Source: Thiomicrospira cyclica
GTDB lineage: Bacteria; Pseudomonadota; Gammaproteobacteria; Thiomicrospirales; Thiomicrospiraceae
Length of the DNA stretch: 62,278 nucleotides
Assembly (NCBI GenBank): GCA_022736205.1
Contig: DZAT01000001.1
Location: 44,752-107,029, forward strand
Direction: 5' to 3'
Below, piece by piece: positions 37,903 to 48,760 of this stretch. Under the pieces are notes generated by a model that was not told where the DNA came from, did not search any database, and saw nothing but the letters and a program-made list of their open reading frames with translations. The stretch's first letter is position 1, and every line of letters starts with the position of its first letter. Position numbers and translations under genes: made by a program.

Positions 37903-39612
37903 ATGCGCGTTAATCAAACCCTACTTTCTACTCTTCGAGACACCCCAAGCGACGCTGCGGTCATCAGCCACCAACTCATGTTGCGTTCTGGCATGATTCG
38001 CCCACTAGCCAACGGGCTGTATACATGGCTACCGATGGGCTTGCGCGTATTGCGTAAAGTCGAGCGTATCATTCGCGAAGAAATGGACAAGTCTGGCGCA
38101 ATGGAAGTCATGATGCCAGTGGTACAACCCGCTGAATTGTGGCAAGAAACGGGGCGTTTCGACAAGTATGGTAAAGAATTGTTGCGCTTCAAGGATCGCC
38201 ACGAGCGCGACTTTGTACTAGGACCAACACATGAAGAAGTCATTACCGATTTAGTGCGTCGAGAAATTCGCTCTTACAAGCAATTACCCGCTAACCTATA
38301 CCAAATACAAACCAAATTCCGTGATGAAATTCGCCCACGCTTTGGTGTCATGCGCTCGCGTGAATTCATTATGAAAGATGCCTACTCTTTCCATATCGAT
38401 CAAGCCAGTTTGCAACAAACCTACGATGTCATGCACGCTACTTACTGTGCGATTTTTACCCGTTTAGGCTTGAATTTCCGTCCTGTTAAGGCTGACACAG
38501 GCAGTATTGGTGGTGACTCGTCACACGAATTCCACGTATTGGCAGATTCTGGTGAAGATGCCATTGCCTTCTCGACAGAGAGCGACTATGCCGCCAACGT
38601 CGAGTTAGCCCCTGCTTTAGCACCGACAACACCGCGCGCTGCTGAAACACAAGCTATGGCGAAAGTGCATACACCCAAAGTGAAAAGTATCGAAGAAGTG
38701 TCTGCCTTTTTAAATGTGCCAGCTAGCCAGTGCTTAAAAACATTGATTGTACAAGGAACCGATACGCCAGCTGTTGCCCTCGTGCTTCGCGGCGATCACA
38801 CCTTAAACGAGATTAAAGTCGAAAAACTACCGCAAATTGCTATCCCCATGACGTTTGTATCCGAAGCTGATGTCTTAGCGATTACAGGCGCAGCAGTTGG
38901 TAGTTTAGGCGTGATTGGTCTGAATATTCCGATGATTGTCGATTACAGCGCAGCGCACGCGAGCGATTTTGTTTGTGGTGCTAACGATAGCGACCATCAC
39001 CTAACAGGGGTAAACTGGGGACGCGATTGTGCCGAACCCACCATCACTGCCGATTTGCGCGACGTGGTAGAAGGCGATCCCAGCCCTTGCGGTGCAGGCG
39101 AAATTCGTATTGCACGTGGCATCGAAGTTGGTCATATTTTCCAACTGGGTAAAACCTATTCAGAGGCGATGAATTGCACAGTTTTGAATGAAGACAGCAA
39201 AGCAACGGTGTTAGAAATGGGTTGCTACGGTATTGGTGTCACACGCGTGGTCGCCTCTGCCATCGAGCAAAATAACGACAGCAAAGGCATTATGTGGCCC
39301 GATGCGATTGCGCCTTACACCGTATCAGTTATCCCGATGATGATGCATAAATCACCACGCGTACAAGAAGCTGCTGAAAAGCTCGTAGCTGAATTAGAAG
39401 CTGCTGGCATCGATGTGTTGTTTGATGATCGCAACGAACGCCCTGGCGTGATGTTTGCCGATGCCGAGCTCATTGGCATACCACATCGTTTGGTCATTGG
39501 TGAACGCGGCTTAGATGCTGGTACCATCGAGTACAAGCACCGTCGCGGAGACGCACCAGAAAGCTGGTCTTTTACTGATGTGGTTGGACAGTTAAAAGCA
39601 CGATTCGTCTAG
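37903..39612 (+). CDS. proS: Prolyl-tRNA synthetase, bacterial type
   Basis: A 569-residue class II synthetase. The catalytic core shows motif 2 [22 protein letters not shown], followed by the inserted YbaK-like editing domain (about 230-390) that clears Ala-tRNA-Pro, and a C-terminal anticodon-binding domain ending in QLKARFV. Motif 3 is in [17 protein letters not shown]. Length matches E. coli ProS. It is convergent with the chemoreceptor gene 17 bases away. Confidence 0.96.
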   Translation: MRVNQTLLSTLRDTPSDAAVISHQLMLRSGMIRPLANGLYTWLPMGLRVLRKVERIIREEMDKSGAMEVMMPVVQPAELWQETGRFDKYGKELLRFKDRHERDFVLGPTHEEVITDLVRREIRSYKQLPANLYQIQTKFRDEIRPRFGVMRSREFIMKDAYSFHIDQASLQQTYDVMHATYCAIFTRLGLNFRPVKADTGSIGGDSSHEFHVLADSGEDAIAFSTESDYAANVELAPALAPTTPRAAETQAMAKVHTPKVKSIEEVSAFLNVPASQCLKTLIVQGTDTPAVALVLRGDHTLNEIKVEKLPQIAIPMTFVSEADVLAITGAAVGSLGVIGLNIPMIVDYSAAHASDFVCGANDSDHHLTGVNWGRDCAEPTITADLRDVVEGDPSPCGAGEIRIARGIEVGHIFQLGKTYSEAMNCTVLNEDSKATVLEMGCYGIGVTRVVASAIEQNNDSKGIMWPDAIAPYTVSVIPMMMHKSPRVQEAAEKLVAELEAAGIDVLFDDRNERPGVMFADAELIGIPHRLVIGERGLDAGTIEYKHRRGDAPESWSFTDVVGQLKARFV

Positions 39613-39629
39613 CCAACAGGCAGGAAGCG

Positions 39630-41993
39630 CTATTTCAATCTGCTCGGCAAATGAGATGCATCGTGTGCCACCGTATTACGACCGATATTAAAGAAAGACA
39701 TATTTTGCTGTAGCTTCATCGCTTCCGCATTCAAACTATCCGCAGCGGCATTGGTTTCTTCTACCAGCGCCGCATTCTGTTGAGTCATGGAATCAATTTG
39801 TACAATCGACTTATTCACCTCTTGAATACCCGAGCTTTGCTCACTAGAAGCTTGCGCAATGTTTTCAATCATAGTGGCAACTTGATCTACCGATTGAGCA
39901 ATCCCATTCAATACATCACCAGACTTTTCGGCGAGATGCGTGCCCGTTTCGATGCGATTCACCGTATCATCAATCAAGGCGCGAATATCCTTAGAAGCAC
40001 CCGAAGACTTTTGTGCTAAAGCCCTTACCTCTCCTGCGACAACCGCAAAACCCCGTCCATGCTCGCCTGCTCTTGCAGCTTCTACAGCGGCATTAAGCGC
40101 CAATAAATTGGTTTGAAACGCAATGCTATCAATGATTGCCACAATATCCGCAATCTTGTTGCTCGACTCGTGAATAGCCTGCATCGCCTCGATGGTTTCT
40201 CTCATCACAGCAGCGCCTTGCTGCGATTGACCTTGCACTTGATGTGCCACGCTCGCCACTTGATGCGCATTTTTGGTATTGGTTTCGACCGCTAATGCCA
40301 TTTGTTGCATGGTCGTACTGGTTTTTTCTAATGCATATGCCTGCTCTTGCACACGCTCCGATAAATCAGACGATCCCTGAGAAACTTGTTCAGACGCTTC
40401 ATGAACAATATTAGACACATCTAATGCTTGCTTAATGGCATTCTTAAATTTCTCACTTGAACGCGCTCGAGCGATCTGAAGGGTTTCATAACACCCTTCA
40501 TACTTACCCTCTAATGTAGCCGTTAAATCACCTTGCTCTTGTGCTACTGCCAAACGAACCAGCTCACCAATAAACTGTTCTAAACGATCTACCGTATTGT
40601 TAACACTTTGTTTCATGGTAAGCAGACTACCCATCGCTTGTGCTTGTACACGCGATGTCATCACCCCCTTACTGATATTGTCCATTACACCATCAATATC
40701 TGTTAGCACAGCATCGACATTTGCTAAGGTCGTTTCGACCAATTCACGAAATGCCACGGGTACACGGCTGTCCATCTGTAGGTTAAATTGACCACGGTTA
40801 AGTCCATTCATGACTTTTTCTAATTCTTGCATCATAAAGGCAACCGAATCAGCCGAAGCATTGACACCTTCTTTTAAATGTGCCAAATCGCCCACATAAT
40901 TGCCCTGAATGCGCTGACTAAAATCAGCAGCCGCGATCGCTCCAACCACATGATTGGCTTCGGTCATCGCACGACTCATATTGGACAACAACAAATTGAC
41001 CGCCTCGAAAACCTGACCAGGTTCATCGCGCTGCTTAACGGGCAGTAGGGTGTCGAATCGGCTCGAATTGACAACCTGCGTGATATCAACCACCAGTTGA
41101 CGCATCGGTGTAATGGCTTTTCGGTGTGTCAAATACAACACAACAGCAAGCACAAAGCTAAAAACGCCCAAAATAACAGCAATAACAATCATGACCTGCT
41201 GCTGCGCAAGCGCCATATCTGCTAATAACTGCGTTGCCGATCGGATGACGATCTGACGACCGACCACCTTTTTCTCTTCGTCTAATAAGGGCAAATCGAC
41301 AAAAATCTTATCGCCTAACAGACGTGCATCTGTTATCTCGCCAATCACGTTAGCCTGTTTATGTTGTCGCACAAAGCTGACGGCATCTGGTGCAAACCAT
41401 TGATCATGAGCAAGTAGCCATCCACCCATGTCTGTATTGTTTTTAACCGACAAGGGAATTGAACCATATCGCGTCGTTAAATAAGCTTTGTCGAGCAAGA
41501 TGACCAAATCACTACCCATCTCGTGCAAATCTTTAACAACAGCCCCCACGCCACCAAAGGTTGTGAGCGCACCAATATAACGTTTTTTATGTTTGAGCGG
41601 TGCAAATGCCAAAACACCAAATCCTTGCGCACCAATACCAACACCACCCACAACCTGACCATTCTTAATGACTTCGGCAAGCATAGGATGCTTGACACTT
41701 TCGCCGAAACTGTCCGAATTCCATGATTTGACAAAGGAGACACTGTCGAAATCAATGACCTGAACACCAATATTTTTATACTTACTTTGAGAAGCAAAAT
41801 GTTCACGGATACTGCCCAACTTTTCAACGACTGGCTCACGATCGCCGTCTAACAACCCTGTTTGAATTTCTTTGTAGCCAGAAATGCTACTTGCCATCGC
41901 CTTGCCTTCCTCAACCTTTGAGTTCATGCGATTGAGTAGGTCGCCTTTTAAATCTTTTGTTATTTTAGTTAAAAAGTTGACCTCTAAAGGCAC
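39630..41993 (-). CDS. Methyl-accepting chemotaxis protein lacking its first membrane segment
   Basis: 787 residues. A Cache-type sensor domain (about 10-255; [16 protein letters not shown] is typical) is followed by one membrane helix (about 266-292), HAMP-like segments and a full signalling domain with the hairpin tip [20 protein letters not shown]. Receptors with this sensor normally have an N-terminal helix before it; here there is none. The frame is open only from GTG 41993, and the first residues (MPLEV) are encoded by the end of a MITE-like repeat; an in-frame TAG lies at 42021-42023. It is probably a 5'-truncated gene. Confidence 0.8.
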   Translation of the reverse strand: MPLEVNFLTKITKDLKGDLLNRMNSKVEEGKAMASSISGYKEIQTGLLDGDREPVVEKLGSIREHFASQSKYKNIGVQVIDFDSVSFVKSWNSDSFGESVKHPMLAEVIKNGQVVGGVGIGAQGFGVLAFAPLKHKKRYIGALTTFGGVGAVVKDLHEMGSDLVILLDKAYLTTRYGSIPLSVKNNTDMGGWLLAHDQWFAPDAVSFVRQHKQANVIGEITDARLLGDKIFVDLPLLDEEKKVVGRQIVIRSATQLLADMALAQQQVMIVIAVILGVFSFVLAVVLYLTHRKAITPMRQLVVDITQVVNSSRFDTLLPVKQRDEPGQVFEAVNLLLSNMSRAMTEANHVVGAIAAADFSQRIQGNYVGDLAHLKEGVNASADSVAFMMQELEKVMNGLNRGQFNLQMDSRVPVAFRELVETTLANVDAVLTDIDGVMDNISKGVMTSRVQAQAMGSLLTMKQSVNNTVDRLEQFIGELVRLAVAQEQGDLTATLEGKYEGCYETLQIARARSSEKFKNAIKQALDVSNIVHEASEQVSQGSSDLSERVQEQAYALEKTSTTMQQMALAVETNTKNAHQVASVAHQVQGQSQQGAAVMRETIEAMQAIHESSNKIADIVAIIDSIAFQTNLLALNAAVEAARAGEHGRGFAVVAGEVRALAQKSSGASKDIRALIDDTVNRIETGTHLAEKSGDVLNGIAQSVDQVATMIENIAQASSEQSSGIQEVNKSIVQIDSMTQQNAALVEETNAAADSLNAEAMKLQQNMSFFNIGRNTVAHDASHLPSRLK

Positions 41994-42053
41994 AACAGAG
42001 GATAAACAAACTTGAGAACGCTAAAAATGCCACGAAGTGGGGTTTTTAGAGGT
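41980..42053 (-). repeat. MITE-like repeat, short copy D with perfect terminal inverted repeats (74 bp)
   Basis: ACCTCTAAA at 41980-41988 is an exact inverted repeat of TTTAGAGGT at 42045-42053. On the minus strand the first 54 bases match copy C (hairpin with CCAC-GAA-GTGG core, then CAAGTTTGTTT). It straddles the start of the chemoreceptor gene and provides its apparent GTG start. Confidence 0.7.
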
Positions 42054-42096
42054 GCCCAATATGATTCTAGCGAAAGCGATGGTTGACAACAGCATC

Positions 42097-43914
42097 TCAC
42101 TGTCCCCTCAAAAACAACTTATCTAGCTCCGACATACTCAACTGAATCCAGGTTGGGCGACCATGATTACACTGCCCAGCATTGGGTGTTTGTTCCATTT
42201 GACGCAATAAGGCATTCATTTCTGCCAAGGTTAGCTGTCGATTCGCTCGTACCGCGCCATGACATGCCATCGTGGCTAAAAGATTATCTTGTTGACGTTC
42301 AAAATAATGCGCCACCGTTGAACCTTTCTCAAAACTCGCCAGCAAGTCTGCAAACAAGTTCTGCACATTCGCTTTTGCCAGCAATCCTGGCACAGCACGA
42401 ACGACTAACTGTTGCGCGCCTAACCAATCGCACTCAAAGCCCTTTTCTTGCAAAACAGGCAATAATTCGGCGAGATTTGCCACTTGTGTTGGTGTCAGTT
42501 CTAAAAGAACGGGTACGAGTAAAGGTTGAGACGACCATTGACCTTGCCACTGCTGCTTAAATTTCTCATAAACAATCCGTTCGTGCGCAGCGTGCATATC
42601 GACAATAATTAACCCACTGGCGTTCTCTGCCAACACGTAAACACCCTGAATCTGCGCTCGCGCTTGACCGAGCGGCATCTCATCTACGGGCACTGCTACT
42701 GCCATCATATCCTGGCTTACTGTGACGGGTACAGCGGGGCTTTTCGCCTGCCAATTTAATTCGCTTTGAACCTGTGACGACCACTCTTTTGGTGACTCTC
42801 GAGCAAATAAGGGGGATGAAAAGCGAGACAAGGCAACTTTCTGTGTTAGAGGCAATGATGCACCTGATATAACACTGTCGCTATGGTCTTCACTGGTTAC
42901 AGATAAAGAAAGCTGCGACAAACGCTCACGCACAGCATAACGCAATGCATCGCTGAGCGCGCGCGCATCGGCAAAGCGAACTTCCGTTTTGGCAGGATGA
43001 ACATTGACATCGACTAAAGCACCGTCAATCGTTACAAACAACACGAAAGCTGGCTGGCGATTACCATGCAACAAGTCATCGTAAGCGAGCTTGATACTAA
43101 ATGCCAGTTGACGATCTTTAATCAAACGACCATTGACAAATAACCATTGCTGATCGGCTGTTGCGCGTGTATAGCGTGGCTCGCTGATCATGCCAGTCAG
43201 AGTCCAGCCATCCCCAGAAGCCGAAATTGGCAAGGCTGCATCACTGAATGCAGAACCGACCAACTTGCGCATTCTGGGCAAAATATCATCTGAGGATAAG
43301 GCTGGTAATTGATAAACAAGCTGTTGGTTATGATACACATCGAATGCGACGCGTTGGTTGACCAACATGAGAGCAATCAATACATCTTCAATTCTTGCCC
43401 ATTCGGCTCGTGCCGACTTTAAAAAGGCTTTACGCGCAGGAACCGTATGAAAAAGACGATCAACAACAACACGGGTTCCCATCGGATGCGCTGTGGGTTC
43501 GATTGCTTGAGCACACCCATTCTCAACGGTGAGTTGACCTGCAAAATCGGCATCTTGACGCGCAGAAACCAGCACCAAACGCGCAACAGAAGCAATGCTT
43601 GCCAACGCCTCGCCTCGAAAGCCATATGAGGATAGGTTAAATAAACCGTCACTATCGGCAAGCTTACTGGTGGCATGTGCCGCAATCGCTAAAGGTAAAT
43701 CTTGATAATGAATACCAACACCATTATCTCTGACCTCGAGTCGATCTAATCCGCCCTGCTCGACAAAGACTTCGATACGCGTCGCGCCGGCATCTAGGCT
43801 ATTTTCGACGAGTTCTTTAATAATAGATGCGGGACGCTCAATCACCTCACCTGCCGCAATTTGGCTCGCAAGCAATGAGGATAAAATGTGAATGCGGTTT
43901 TTTGTTGTTGTCAT
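42097..43914 (-). CDS. mutL: DNA mismatch repair protein MutL
   Basis: A 605-residue GHKL ATPase linking MutS to downstream repair. The N-terminal ATPase has SQIAAGEVIERPASIIKELVENSLDAGAT, DNGVGI and SYGFRGEALASI; the transducer domain contains VDVNVHPAKTEVRF. After a linker (about 330-410) comes the C-terminal dimerisation domain ending MSELDKLFL. No endonuclease motif DQHAxxER is seen (DMHAAHERIVYEK is the related surface), as in MutH-containing enterics and some others. It precedes amiC and tsaE in conserved order. Confidence 0.95.
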   Translation of the reverse strand: MTTTKNRIHILSSLLASQIAAGEVIERPASIIKELVENSLDAGATRIEVFVEQGGLDRLEVRDNGVGIHYQDLPLAIAAHATSKLADSDGLFNLSSYGFRGEALASIASVARLVLVSARQDADFAGQLTVENGCAQAIEPTAHPMGTRVVVDRLFHTVPARKAFLKSARAEWARIEDVLIALMLVNQRVAFDVYHNQQLVYQLPALSSDDILPRMRKLVGSAFSDAALPISASGDGWTLTGMISEPRYTRATADQQWLFVNGRLIKDRQLAFSIKLAYDDLLHGNRQPAFVLFVTIDGALVDVNVHPAKTEVRFADARALSDALRYAVRERLSQLSLSVTSEDHSDSVISGASLPLTQKVALSRFSSPLFARESPKEWSSQVQSELNWQAKSPAVPVTVSQDMMAVAVPVDEMPLGQARAQIQGVYVLAENASGLIIVDMHAAHERIVYEKFKQQWQGQWSSQPLLVPVLLELTPTQVANLAELLPVLQEKGFECDWLGAQQLVVRAVPGLLAKANVQNLFADLLASFEKGSTVAHYFERQQDNLLATMACHGAVRANRQLTLAEMNALLRQMEQTPNAGQCNHGRPTWIQLSMSELDKLFLRGQ

Positions 43915-43963
43915 GCTCGTTATTATAACGCGTTAACAAGCAAAGCGCCTGTCCGCAACTTTC

Positions 43964-45490
43964 TTAACTTCTATCGTCACTCAGCATCGCCATGCGACGC
44001 GACACAGCAACAGGAACACGCAACTGCTGCCCTACTTTTAAGGTACTTTTTTCCGTTAAACTATTCGCGCGAGCTAAGTAGGCAACGCTGGTACCGTGAC
44101 GCTCTGCGATACTGGCTAAGCTATCGCCTTTTACCACATTCAGTTTGGCATAAACAACACCTGGTTCTGGCTGTACTTGCACAAAACCAACCAAGCCCTT
44201 GGTAATCGATGCTGCCATCTTCTGTTGGTATTGTGTATCTTGTAGTAATTTATCTTGCTGTGGATTAGAAATAAACCCCATCTCGACTAAAACAGAAGGC
44301 ATATCGATATTTTTCAGCACCACAAAATTGGCTGCCTGTACATGATTGTGCTGAAGTTTAATGCCTGTTTTTTTCAGCCCTTTCTGCATAAAATCCGCGA
44401 GCTTACGACTATCGTCAATAGAGGATTGCATGGCTAACTTGCCAATTTGATTGGCAAGCTTTTCATTCCAAGGCTCTAGCCCAGAAGACTGACTGTCGGC
44501 GCTATTGGAATGCGCTGCTACAAATTTCGCCAATTGAGATGTCGCACCATTCCATGACATAACATAAAAAGAAGCACCGCTAATTTTACTGTCTTTATAG
44601 GTATCAGCGTGCAGTGAAATAAAGATATCTGCACCCATTTCTCGTGCCAAACGAGGACGTTTACCCAAAGGAATAAAGAAATCTTCATCGCGCGTTAATA
44701 CGGCACGCATACCTGGTTGGGCATCAATTTGTTGCTTCAGTGCTTTTGCCATCGCCAAGGTTAAATCCTTTTCTAGTACACCGCTCGAACTTGTCGCGCC
44801 AACATCTTTACCACCATGCCCTGCATCAATTGCCACAACCAAAGCGCGAGTTCCCTTAAAAGGTTGTACGCTTAACGATTCAGATACGGCAACGACTTCT
44901 GGTGCTGACTTGGCAAGATCGCTTTGTGCATTTTTGGTGAGTTGCGTCATGACGATCGTCGGTTTAGGCGTTTGTGCTAATAAGGCATTCTCGACGACAA
45001 TGGCAGGGATGGGTGCAGGCGATGCCGCAGGCTTCGCTTTTGCCACGAGCGCAGTAGGTGCAACAGGAACGTCTTTCTTTGCGACAGTGACAGTAGGAGC
45101 ACGTACTACCGATACTGGCTCTAAATCAACCAACCAACGTGCCGACTGTTCTCCTTTGGCAGGAATACGCTTGGTAGCAACAATACGCATAGCTTGCTTT
45201 AATTGGGTACGAACGACTAGCTTGTCTGAATCAGCGTGAATTTTGATTTTGCCCAATGCTTGAGCCTTCAATGCCATCAAGCTGGCGGGCAAACTGGTTT
45301 GCACATGTGCTGTCTGCATAACCAATTCGTTACCATCAATCGCAACCGACCAATTCAAACCAATATCAGAAACCAACACCATGCGACTCTGACGATTCGT
45401 CTCGCCTGTACGCACGTCCAACAATTGCGCTGCCGTTGCTGTTTGTGTTATCAAAAAGCTCGCTAAAATCAATCGCATGATGTGGTTCAT
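43964..45490 (-). CDS. amiC: N-acetylmuramoyl-L-alanine amidase (AmiC type) with LysM
   Basis: A 508-residue periplasmic hydrolase that splits septal peptidoglycan. A signal peptide (MNHIMRLILASFLITQTATA) precedes an AMIN domain (about 25-120), an Ala/Pro-rich linker, and the zinc amidase_3 domain (VVAIDAGHGGKDVGA, FISLHADTY, LVEMGFISN). A LysM motif ends the protein (VVKGDSLASIAERHGTS). ATG 45490 is preferred over an upstream start because it begins the signal peptide and lies beyond the tsaE stop. Gene order mutL-amidase-tsaE is conserved. Confidence 0.93.
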   Translation of the reverse strand: MNHIMRLILASFLITQTATAAQLLDVRTGETNRQSRMVLVSDIGLNWSVAIDGNELVMQTAHVQTSLPASLMALKAQALGKIKIHADSDKLVVRTQLKQAMRIVATKRIPAKGEQSARWLVDLEPVSVVRAPTVTVAKKDVPVAPTALVAKAKPAASPAPIPAIVVENALLAQTPKPTIVMTQLTKNAQSDLAKSAPEVVAVSESLSVQPFKGTRALVVAIDAGHGGKDVGATSSSGVLEKDLTLAMAKALKQQIDAQPGMRAVLTRDEDFFIPLGKRPRLAREMGADIFISLHADTYKDSKISGASFYVMSWNGATSQLAKFVAAHSNSADSQSSGLEPWNEKLANQIGKLAMQSSIDDSRKLADFMQKGLKKTGIKLQHNHVQAANFVVLKNIDMPSVLVEMGFISNPQQDKLLQDTQYQQKMAASITKGLVGFVQVQPEPGVVYAKLNVVKGDSLASIAERHGTSVAYLARANSLTEKSTLKVGQQLRVPVAVSRRMAMLSDDRS

Positions 45491-45506
45491 AAATACCCCC
45501 CGATGT

Positions 45507-45983
45507 CTAAAGCAAAGGTCTAACCTGCTCCAGCAATCTTGTTCCGTTTTCTGTGTTGGCGACACAAACAATTTGTCTATTTTCGCCACTGAGTGTCAGT
45601 GTTAATGCTAAGTCTGCATTGGGTAACCACCCATCGCCTTTACTTGCCCACTCAATCAAGCAAATGTTATGCCAAAATAAATCACGCAACCCCAAGTATT
45701 CTAGTTCTTCGGCATCTTGCAAACGGTATAAATCGAGATGATGAACACTGCAGCTATCGAGAGGATAAGACTCAATCAATGAAAACGTTGGGCTACGCAC
45801 ACGCGCACTGGGCAATAACGACTGAATAAAACCTTGGCTAAAGGCTGTTTTTCCTGCGCCCAATTGTCCTTCTAGTGTGATTAATACACCATGATCGGCA
45901 CAAGCCTGATAACATACACGGGCAATTTGGGCTGCAATCCCCTGTGTTTGCTCAACGGACGAAGATAACCATTGGACCTGCAT
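45507..45983 (-). CDS. tsaE: tRNA threonylcarbamoyladenosine biosynthesis ATPase TsaE
   Basis: A 158-residue ATPase, subunit of the TsaBDE complex that makes t6A37 in tRNA. The P-loop is LEGQLGAGKTAFSQG and the downstream RSPTFSLIESY and HLDLYRL blocks are typical. ATG 45983 lies seven bases after AAGGG; a GTG two codons upstream abuts that site. The start codon overlaps the divergent queG ATG by two bases. Confidence 0.94.
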   Translation of the reverse strand: MQVQWLSSSVEQTQGIAAQIARVCYQACADHGVLITLEGQLGAGKTAFSQGFIQSLLPSARVRSPTFSLIESYPLDSCSVHHLDLYRLQDAEELEYLGLRDLFWHNICLIEWASKGDGWLPNADLALTLTLSGENRQIVCVANTENGTRLLEQVRPLL

Positions 45984-47103
45984 GAACACACCCTTAAAAA
46001 CAAAAACAGAATACCGTGATTATACCCGCTTAGCCGAACAAATTCGCCAGTGGGCGCAAACCTTAGAACTAACCATTGGTTTTGCATCGCCAGATATTCC
46101 CGCACATCATCGCCAGCAACTCAGCGACTGGTTAGCTGCAGGCTATCACGGCGAGATGACGTTCTTCACGCGCAACCAAGCAACACGCCATGATCCAACA
46201 CAACTTCAGCCCGACACCTTATGCATTATCAGCGCTCGCCTCAACTATTGGCATCAAGAAAGTGCATCGACACAAGCGACACTGAACAACACCAACCTTG
46301 GCTACATATCGCGTTATGCACTCGGACGTGACTACCATAAGGTATTACGCCAAAAGCTCAAGCAATTGTGTCAAAAAATAGAAACTGAAATGGGTGCTTT
46401 TAGTTGGCGTCCTTTCACCGATAGCGCTCCGATCATGGAACACGCACTCGCGGAACAAGCAGGTTTGGGATTTATTGGTAAAAATACACTATTAATTCAT
46501 CCTGAAGCAGGATCAACCTTTTTCTTGGGCGAAATACTCTGTAATTTGCCCTTACCAAGCGATAAGCCTAGCGAAAAATGCGGTTGTGGTCCTTGTACGA
46601 ATTGTTTAACCGACTGCCCAACTGGGGCAATCATTGCCCCATTCACCGTCGATGCCAGACGTTGCATCAGTTACCTGACCATCGAATACGATGGCAGTAT
46701 TGATGAGCGTCTGCGCCCATTAATGGGCAATCGCATTTATGGCTGCGATGATTGTCAGCTTACTTGCCCGTGGAATAAGTTTTCACAGCCAACACAAACG
46801 GATGATTTTGCCATCAGGCATCAACTAGACCAACAGCCACTACTAACTTTATGGCAATGGTCGGAAGCGACGTTTTTAGCCAAAACAGAAGGCAGCCCTA
46901 TTCGTCGCATTGGTTATGAAAAATGGCGACGTAATATAGCCATTGCCTTGGGCAATGCGCCACAAAGCCCAGAAATACTACTGACGTTAAAGCAAGCCCT
47001 AGCAACTTCTAGCGAGCTGGTCAAAGAACATATTGAGTGGGCAATCAATCAACAACAAACATCACTTAGAAGCATAGCTATTATCAACCGCTACTACTTA
47101 TAA
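45982..47103 (+). CDS. queG: Epoxyqueuosine reductase QueG
   Basis: A 373-residue cobalamin- and iron-sulfur-dependent enzyme for the last step of queuosine synthesis in tRNA. N-terminal features include YHGEMTFFTRN and RYALGRDYHKVLR with the catalytic Asp; the two [4Fe-4S] motifs are CGCGPCTNCLTDCPTGAI and CDDCQLTCPWNKF. A C-terminal HEAT-like region (YEKWRRNIAIALGNA) follows. Divergent tsaE/queG is common; here their start codons share bases (CATG). Confidence 0.93.
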   Translation: MNTPLKTKTEYRDYTRLAEQIRQWAQTLELTIGFASPDIPAHHRQQLSDWLAAGYHGEMTFFTRNQATRHDPTQLQPDTLCIISARLNYWHQESASTQATLNNTNLGYISRYALGRDYHKVLRQKLKQLCQKIETEMGAFSWRPFTDSAPIMEHALAEQAGLGFIGKNTLLIHPEAGSTFFLGEILCNLPLPSDKPSEKCGCGPCTNCLTDCPTGAIIAPFTVDARRCISYLTIEYDGSIDERLRPLMGNRIYGCDDCQLTCPWNKFSQPTQTDDFAIRHQLDQQPLLTLWQWSEATFLAKTEGSPIRRIGYEKWRRNIAIALGNAPQSPEILLTLKQALATSSELVKEHIEWAINQQQTSLRSIAIINRYYL

Positions 47104-47132
47104 AAACCGCCAAAAACGTACAAAACGAGGTC

Positions 47133-47705
47133 TTATTGCTCTCCTCTTAATGGGTGTTTTAACCAAGGTAAGGCGGCACGCACATATTGCACCATCGACC
47201 AGATGGTGAGTATCGCAGCAATGTAAAGCAGCCATTCGCCCAAAATCACAGACCAAGACAGGTTCCAAGTTAGCATGCCAATGGCAACAATCTGACCAAA
47301 GGTTTTAAGCTTTCCCATCCAAGAGACAGCAACAGCCGCACGCGCTTGCAGCTCTGCCATCCACTCTCGCAAGGCAGAAACACTAATCTCGCGCATGATA
47401 ATAATCATTGCCGCTAGGGTTATCCACCAATTATCTAACGACTGAACCAGCAGCAGCAAGGCGGCAGACACCATCAGCTTATCCGCAACAGGATCTAAAA
47501 ATGCACCTAAGGCTGACTGCGCCTGCCAACGCCGAGCCAACCACCCATCGAGCAAATCTGTAATGGCCGCAACACTGAAAATAGCAGCTGCCCACCAACG
47601 TTCGTTATCACCTTCCATCCAAAAAGCCAACACAAAGGCAGGAATCAGGGCAATACGTAACCAAGTGAGCAACATGGGAACTTGATTTTTAAATGGAATA
47701 GACAC
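47133..47705 (-). CDS. pgsA: CDP-diacylglycerol--glycerol-3-phosphate 3-phosphatidyltransferase
   Basis: A 190-residue membrane enzyme of phosphatidylglycerol synthesis. The full CDP-alcohol phosphotransferase motif D-x2-DG-x2-AR-x8-G-x3-D-x3-D is present at about 48-72 (DLLDGWLARR to FLDPVAD). Five or so helices are predicted. It converges with queG across 29 bases. Confidence 0.95.
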   Translation of the reverse strand: MSIPFKNQVPMLLTWLRIALIPAFVLAFWMEGDNERWWAAAIFSVAAITDLLDGWLARRWQAQSALGAFLDPVADKLMVSAALLLLVQSLDNWWITLAAMIIIMREISVSALREWMAELQARAAVAVSWMGKLKTFGQIVAIGMLTWNLSWSVILGEWLLYIAAILTIWSMVQYVRAALPWLKHPLRGEQ

Positions 47706-47915
47706 AACACACTCGATACAACAATTACTTATACCTCATTTTAGCACAGGCTCGACACTTGTAAATCGATCTGCGGTAATAAGCAACCTCAGAGACAAGC
47801 GAGCCTTGATAAACGCACCAGTCGCATAAACAGGCATAGTTTGTGCTTTACGCTCTTACGACATCAATTTTCACAGACGATTCAGTACGATTTAGGACAA
47901 CTCAGAGCGTTAAGT

Positions 47916-48758
47916 ATGAGCAAACTGGCAACAATATTTGGTGTCATATTAGGATTATTGGTTATTTTTGCCAATATGATTGATTATAGCCAAATGAAAT
48001 TCATCACCGCATTCTTTGATCTGCAATCTGCAATCATCGTGATTGGCGGTGTGACTGCGGCTACGCTCATTAACTATCCACTCAATCGCTTAGGCTGTGT
48101 TGCGCGATCATTCGTGATTGTTTTTAGTCGAGAAACGATTCATCAACAAGACATCATTGATGAATTGTTAGATTTATCGACCATCGCGCACCGAAAAGGC
48201 AAGCTTGCTTTAGAGGCTCACATTGAAGAGACGCAACATCATTTCTTAAAAATCGCGCTGCAAGAACTCATGAGTACCAGCGACCCCAATACCCTAAAAC
48301 GCAACCTAGACAATGAACTGAATAGTATGCGTTTGAGACACTCAGCCTGTCAGGATGTGTTTTACAACATGGCATCTTACGCACCTGCCTTTGGCATGAT
48401 GGGCACAGTTATGGGGCTGATTATGATGATGACCAGTCAGGGAGAAACCAACAGTGTGGCTGTTTTTGGTGCTTCGCAAAGTCAAGACATGATGGGTAAA
48501 TTATTGTCGGGCATGGGACTGGCATTAGTTACAACGCTCTATGGTGTTGTTTTATCTAATTTAGTTTTTTTACCCATATCTGGAAAGTTGCGATCTTTAT
48601 CAGATTCAGAACAACATGCTGCTGAAATTATGATTGTCGGCATACAGAGCTTACAGCGTCAAGATTCGCCGATGCGCACTAAAGACGAATTACTGACGTT
48701 TGTTTCTAAACACATTAGAGATGAAGTTGATCGTCAACGTAGCAACGAAGGTCTCTAA
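47916..48758 (+). CDS. MotA-family channel subunit
   Basis: A 280-residue inner-membrane protein of the MotA/PomA family. Helices lie at about 5-22, 35-52, 147-168 and 183-205; SYAPAFGMMGTVMGLIMMM and LSGMGLALVTTLYGVVLSNL are the conserved channel helices with Pro and Thr in the ion path. It forms a proton or sodium channel with MotB-like partners, here encoded by the next two genes. ATG 47916 fits the family start MSKLATIFG; an upstream in-frame start at 47841 does not. No other motility genes occur in the window. Confidence 0.85.
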   Translation: MSKLATIFGVILGLLVIFANMIDYSQMKFITAFFDLQSAIIVIGGVTAATLINYPLNRLGCVARSFVIVFSRETIHQQDIIDELLDLSTIAHRKGKLALEAHIEETQHHFLKIALQELMSTSDPNTLKRNLDNELNSMRLRHSACQDVFYNMASYAPAFGMMGTVMGLIMMMTSQGETNSVAVFGASQSQDMMGKLLSGMGLALVTTLYGVVLSNLVFLPISGKLRSLSDSEQHAAEIMIVGIQSLQRQDSPMRTKDELLTFVSKHIRDEVDRQRSNEGL

Positions 48759-48760
48759 TC

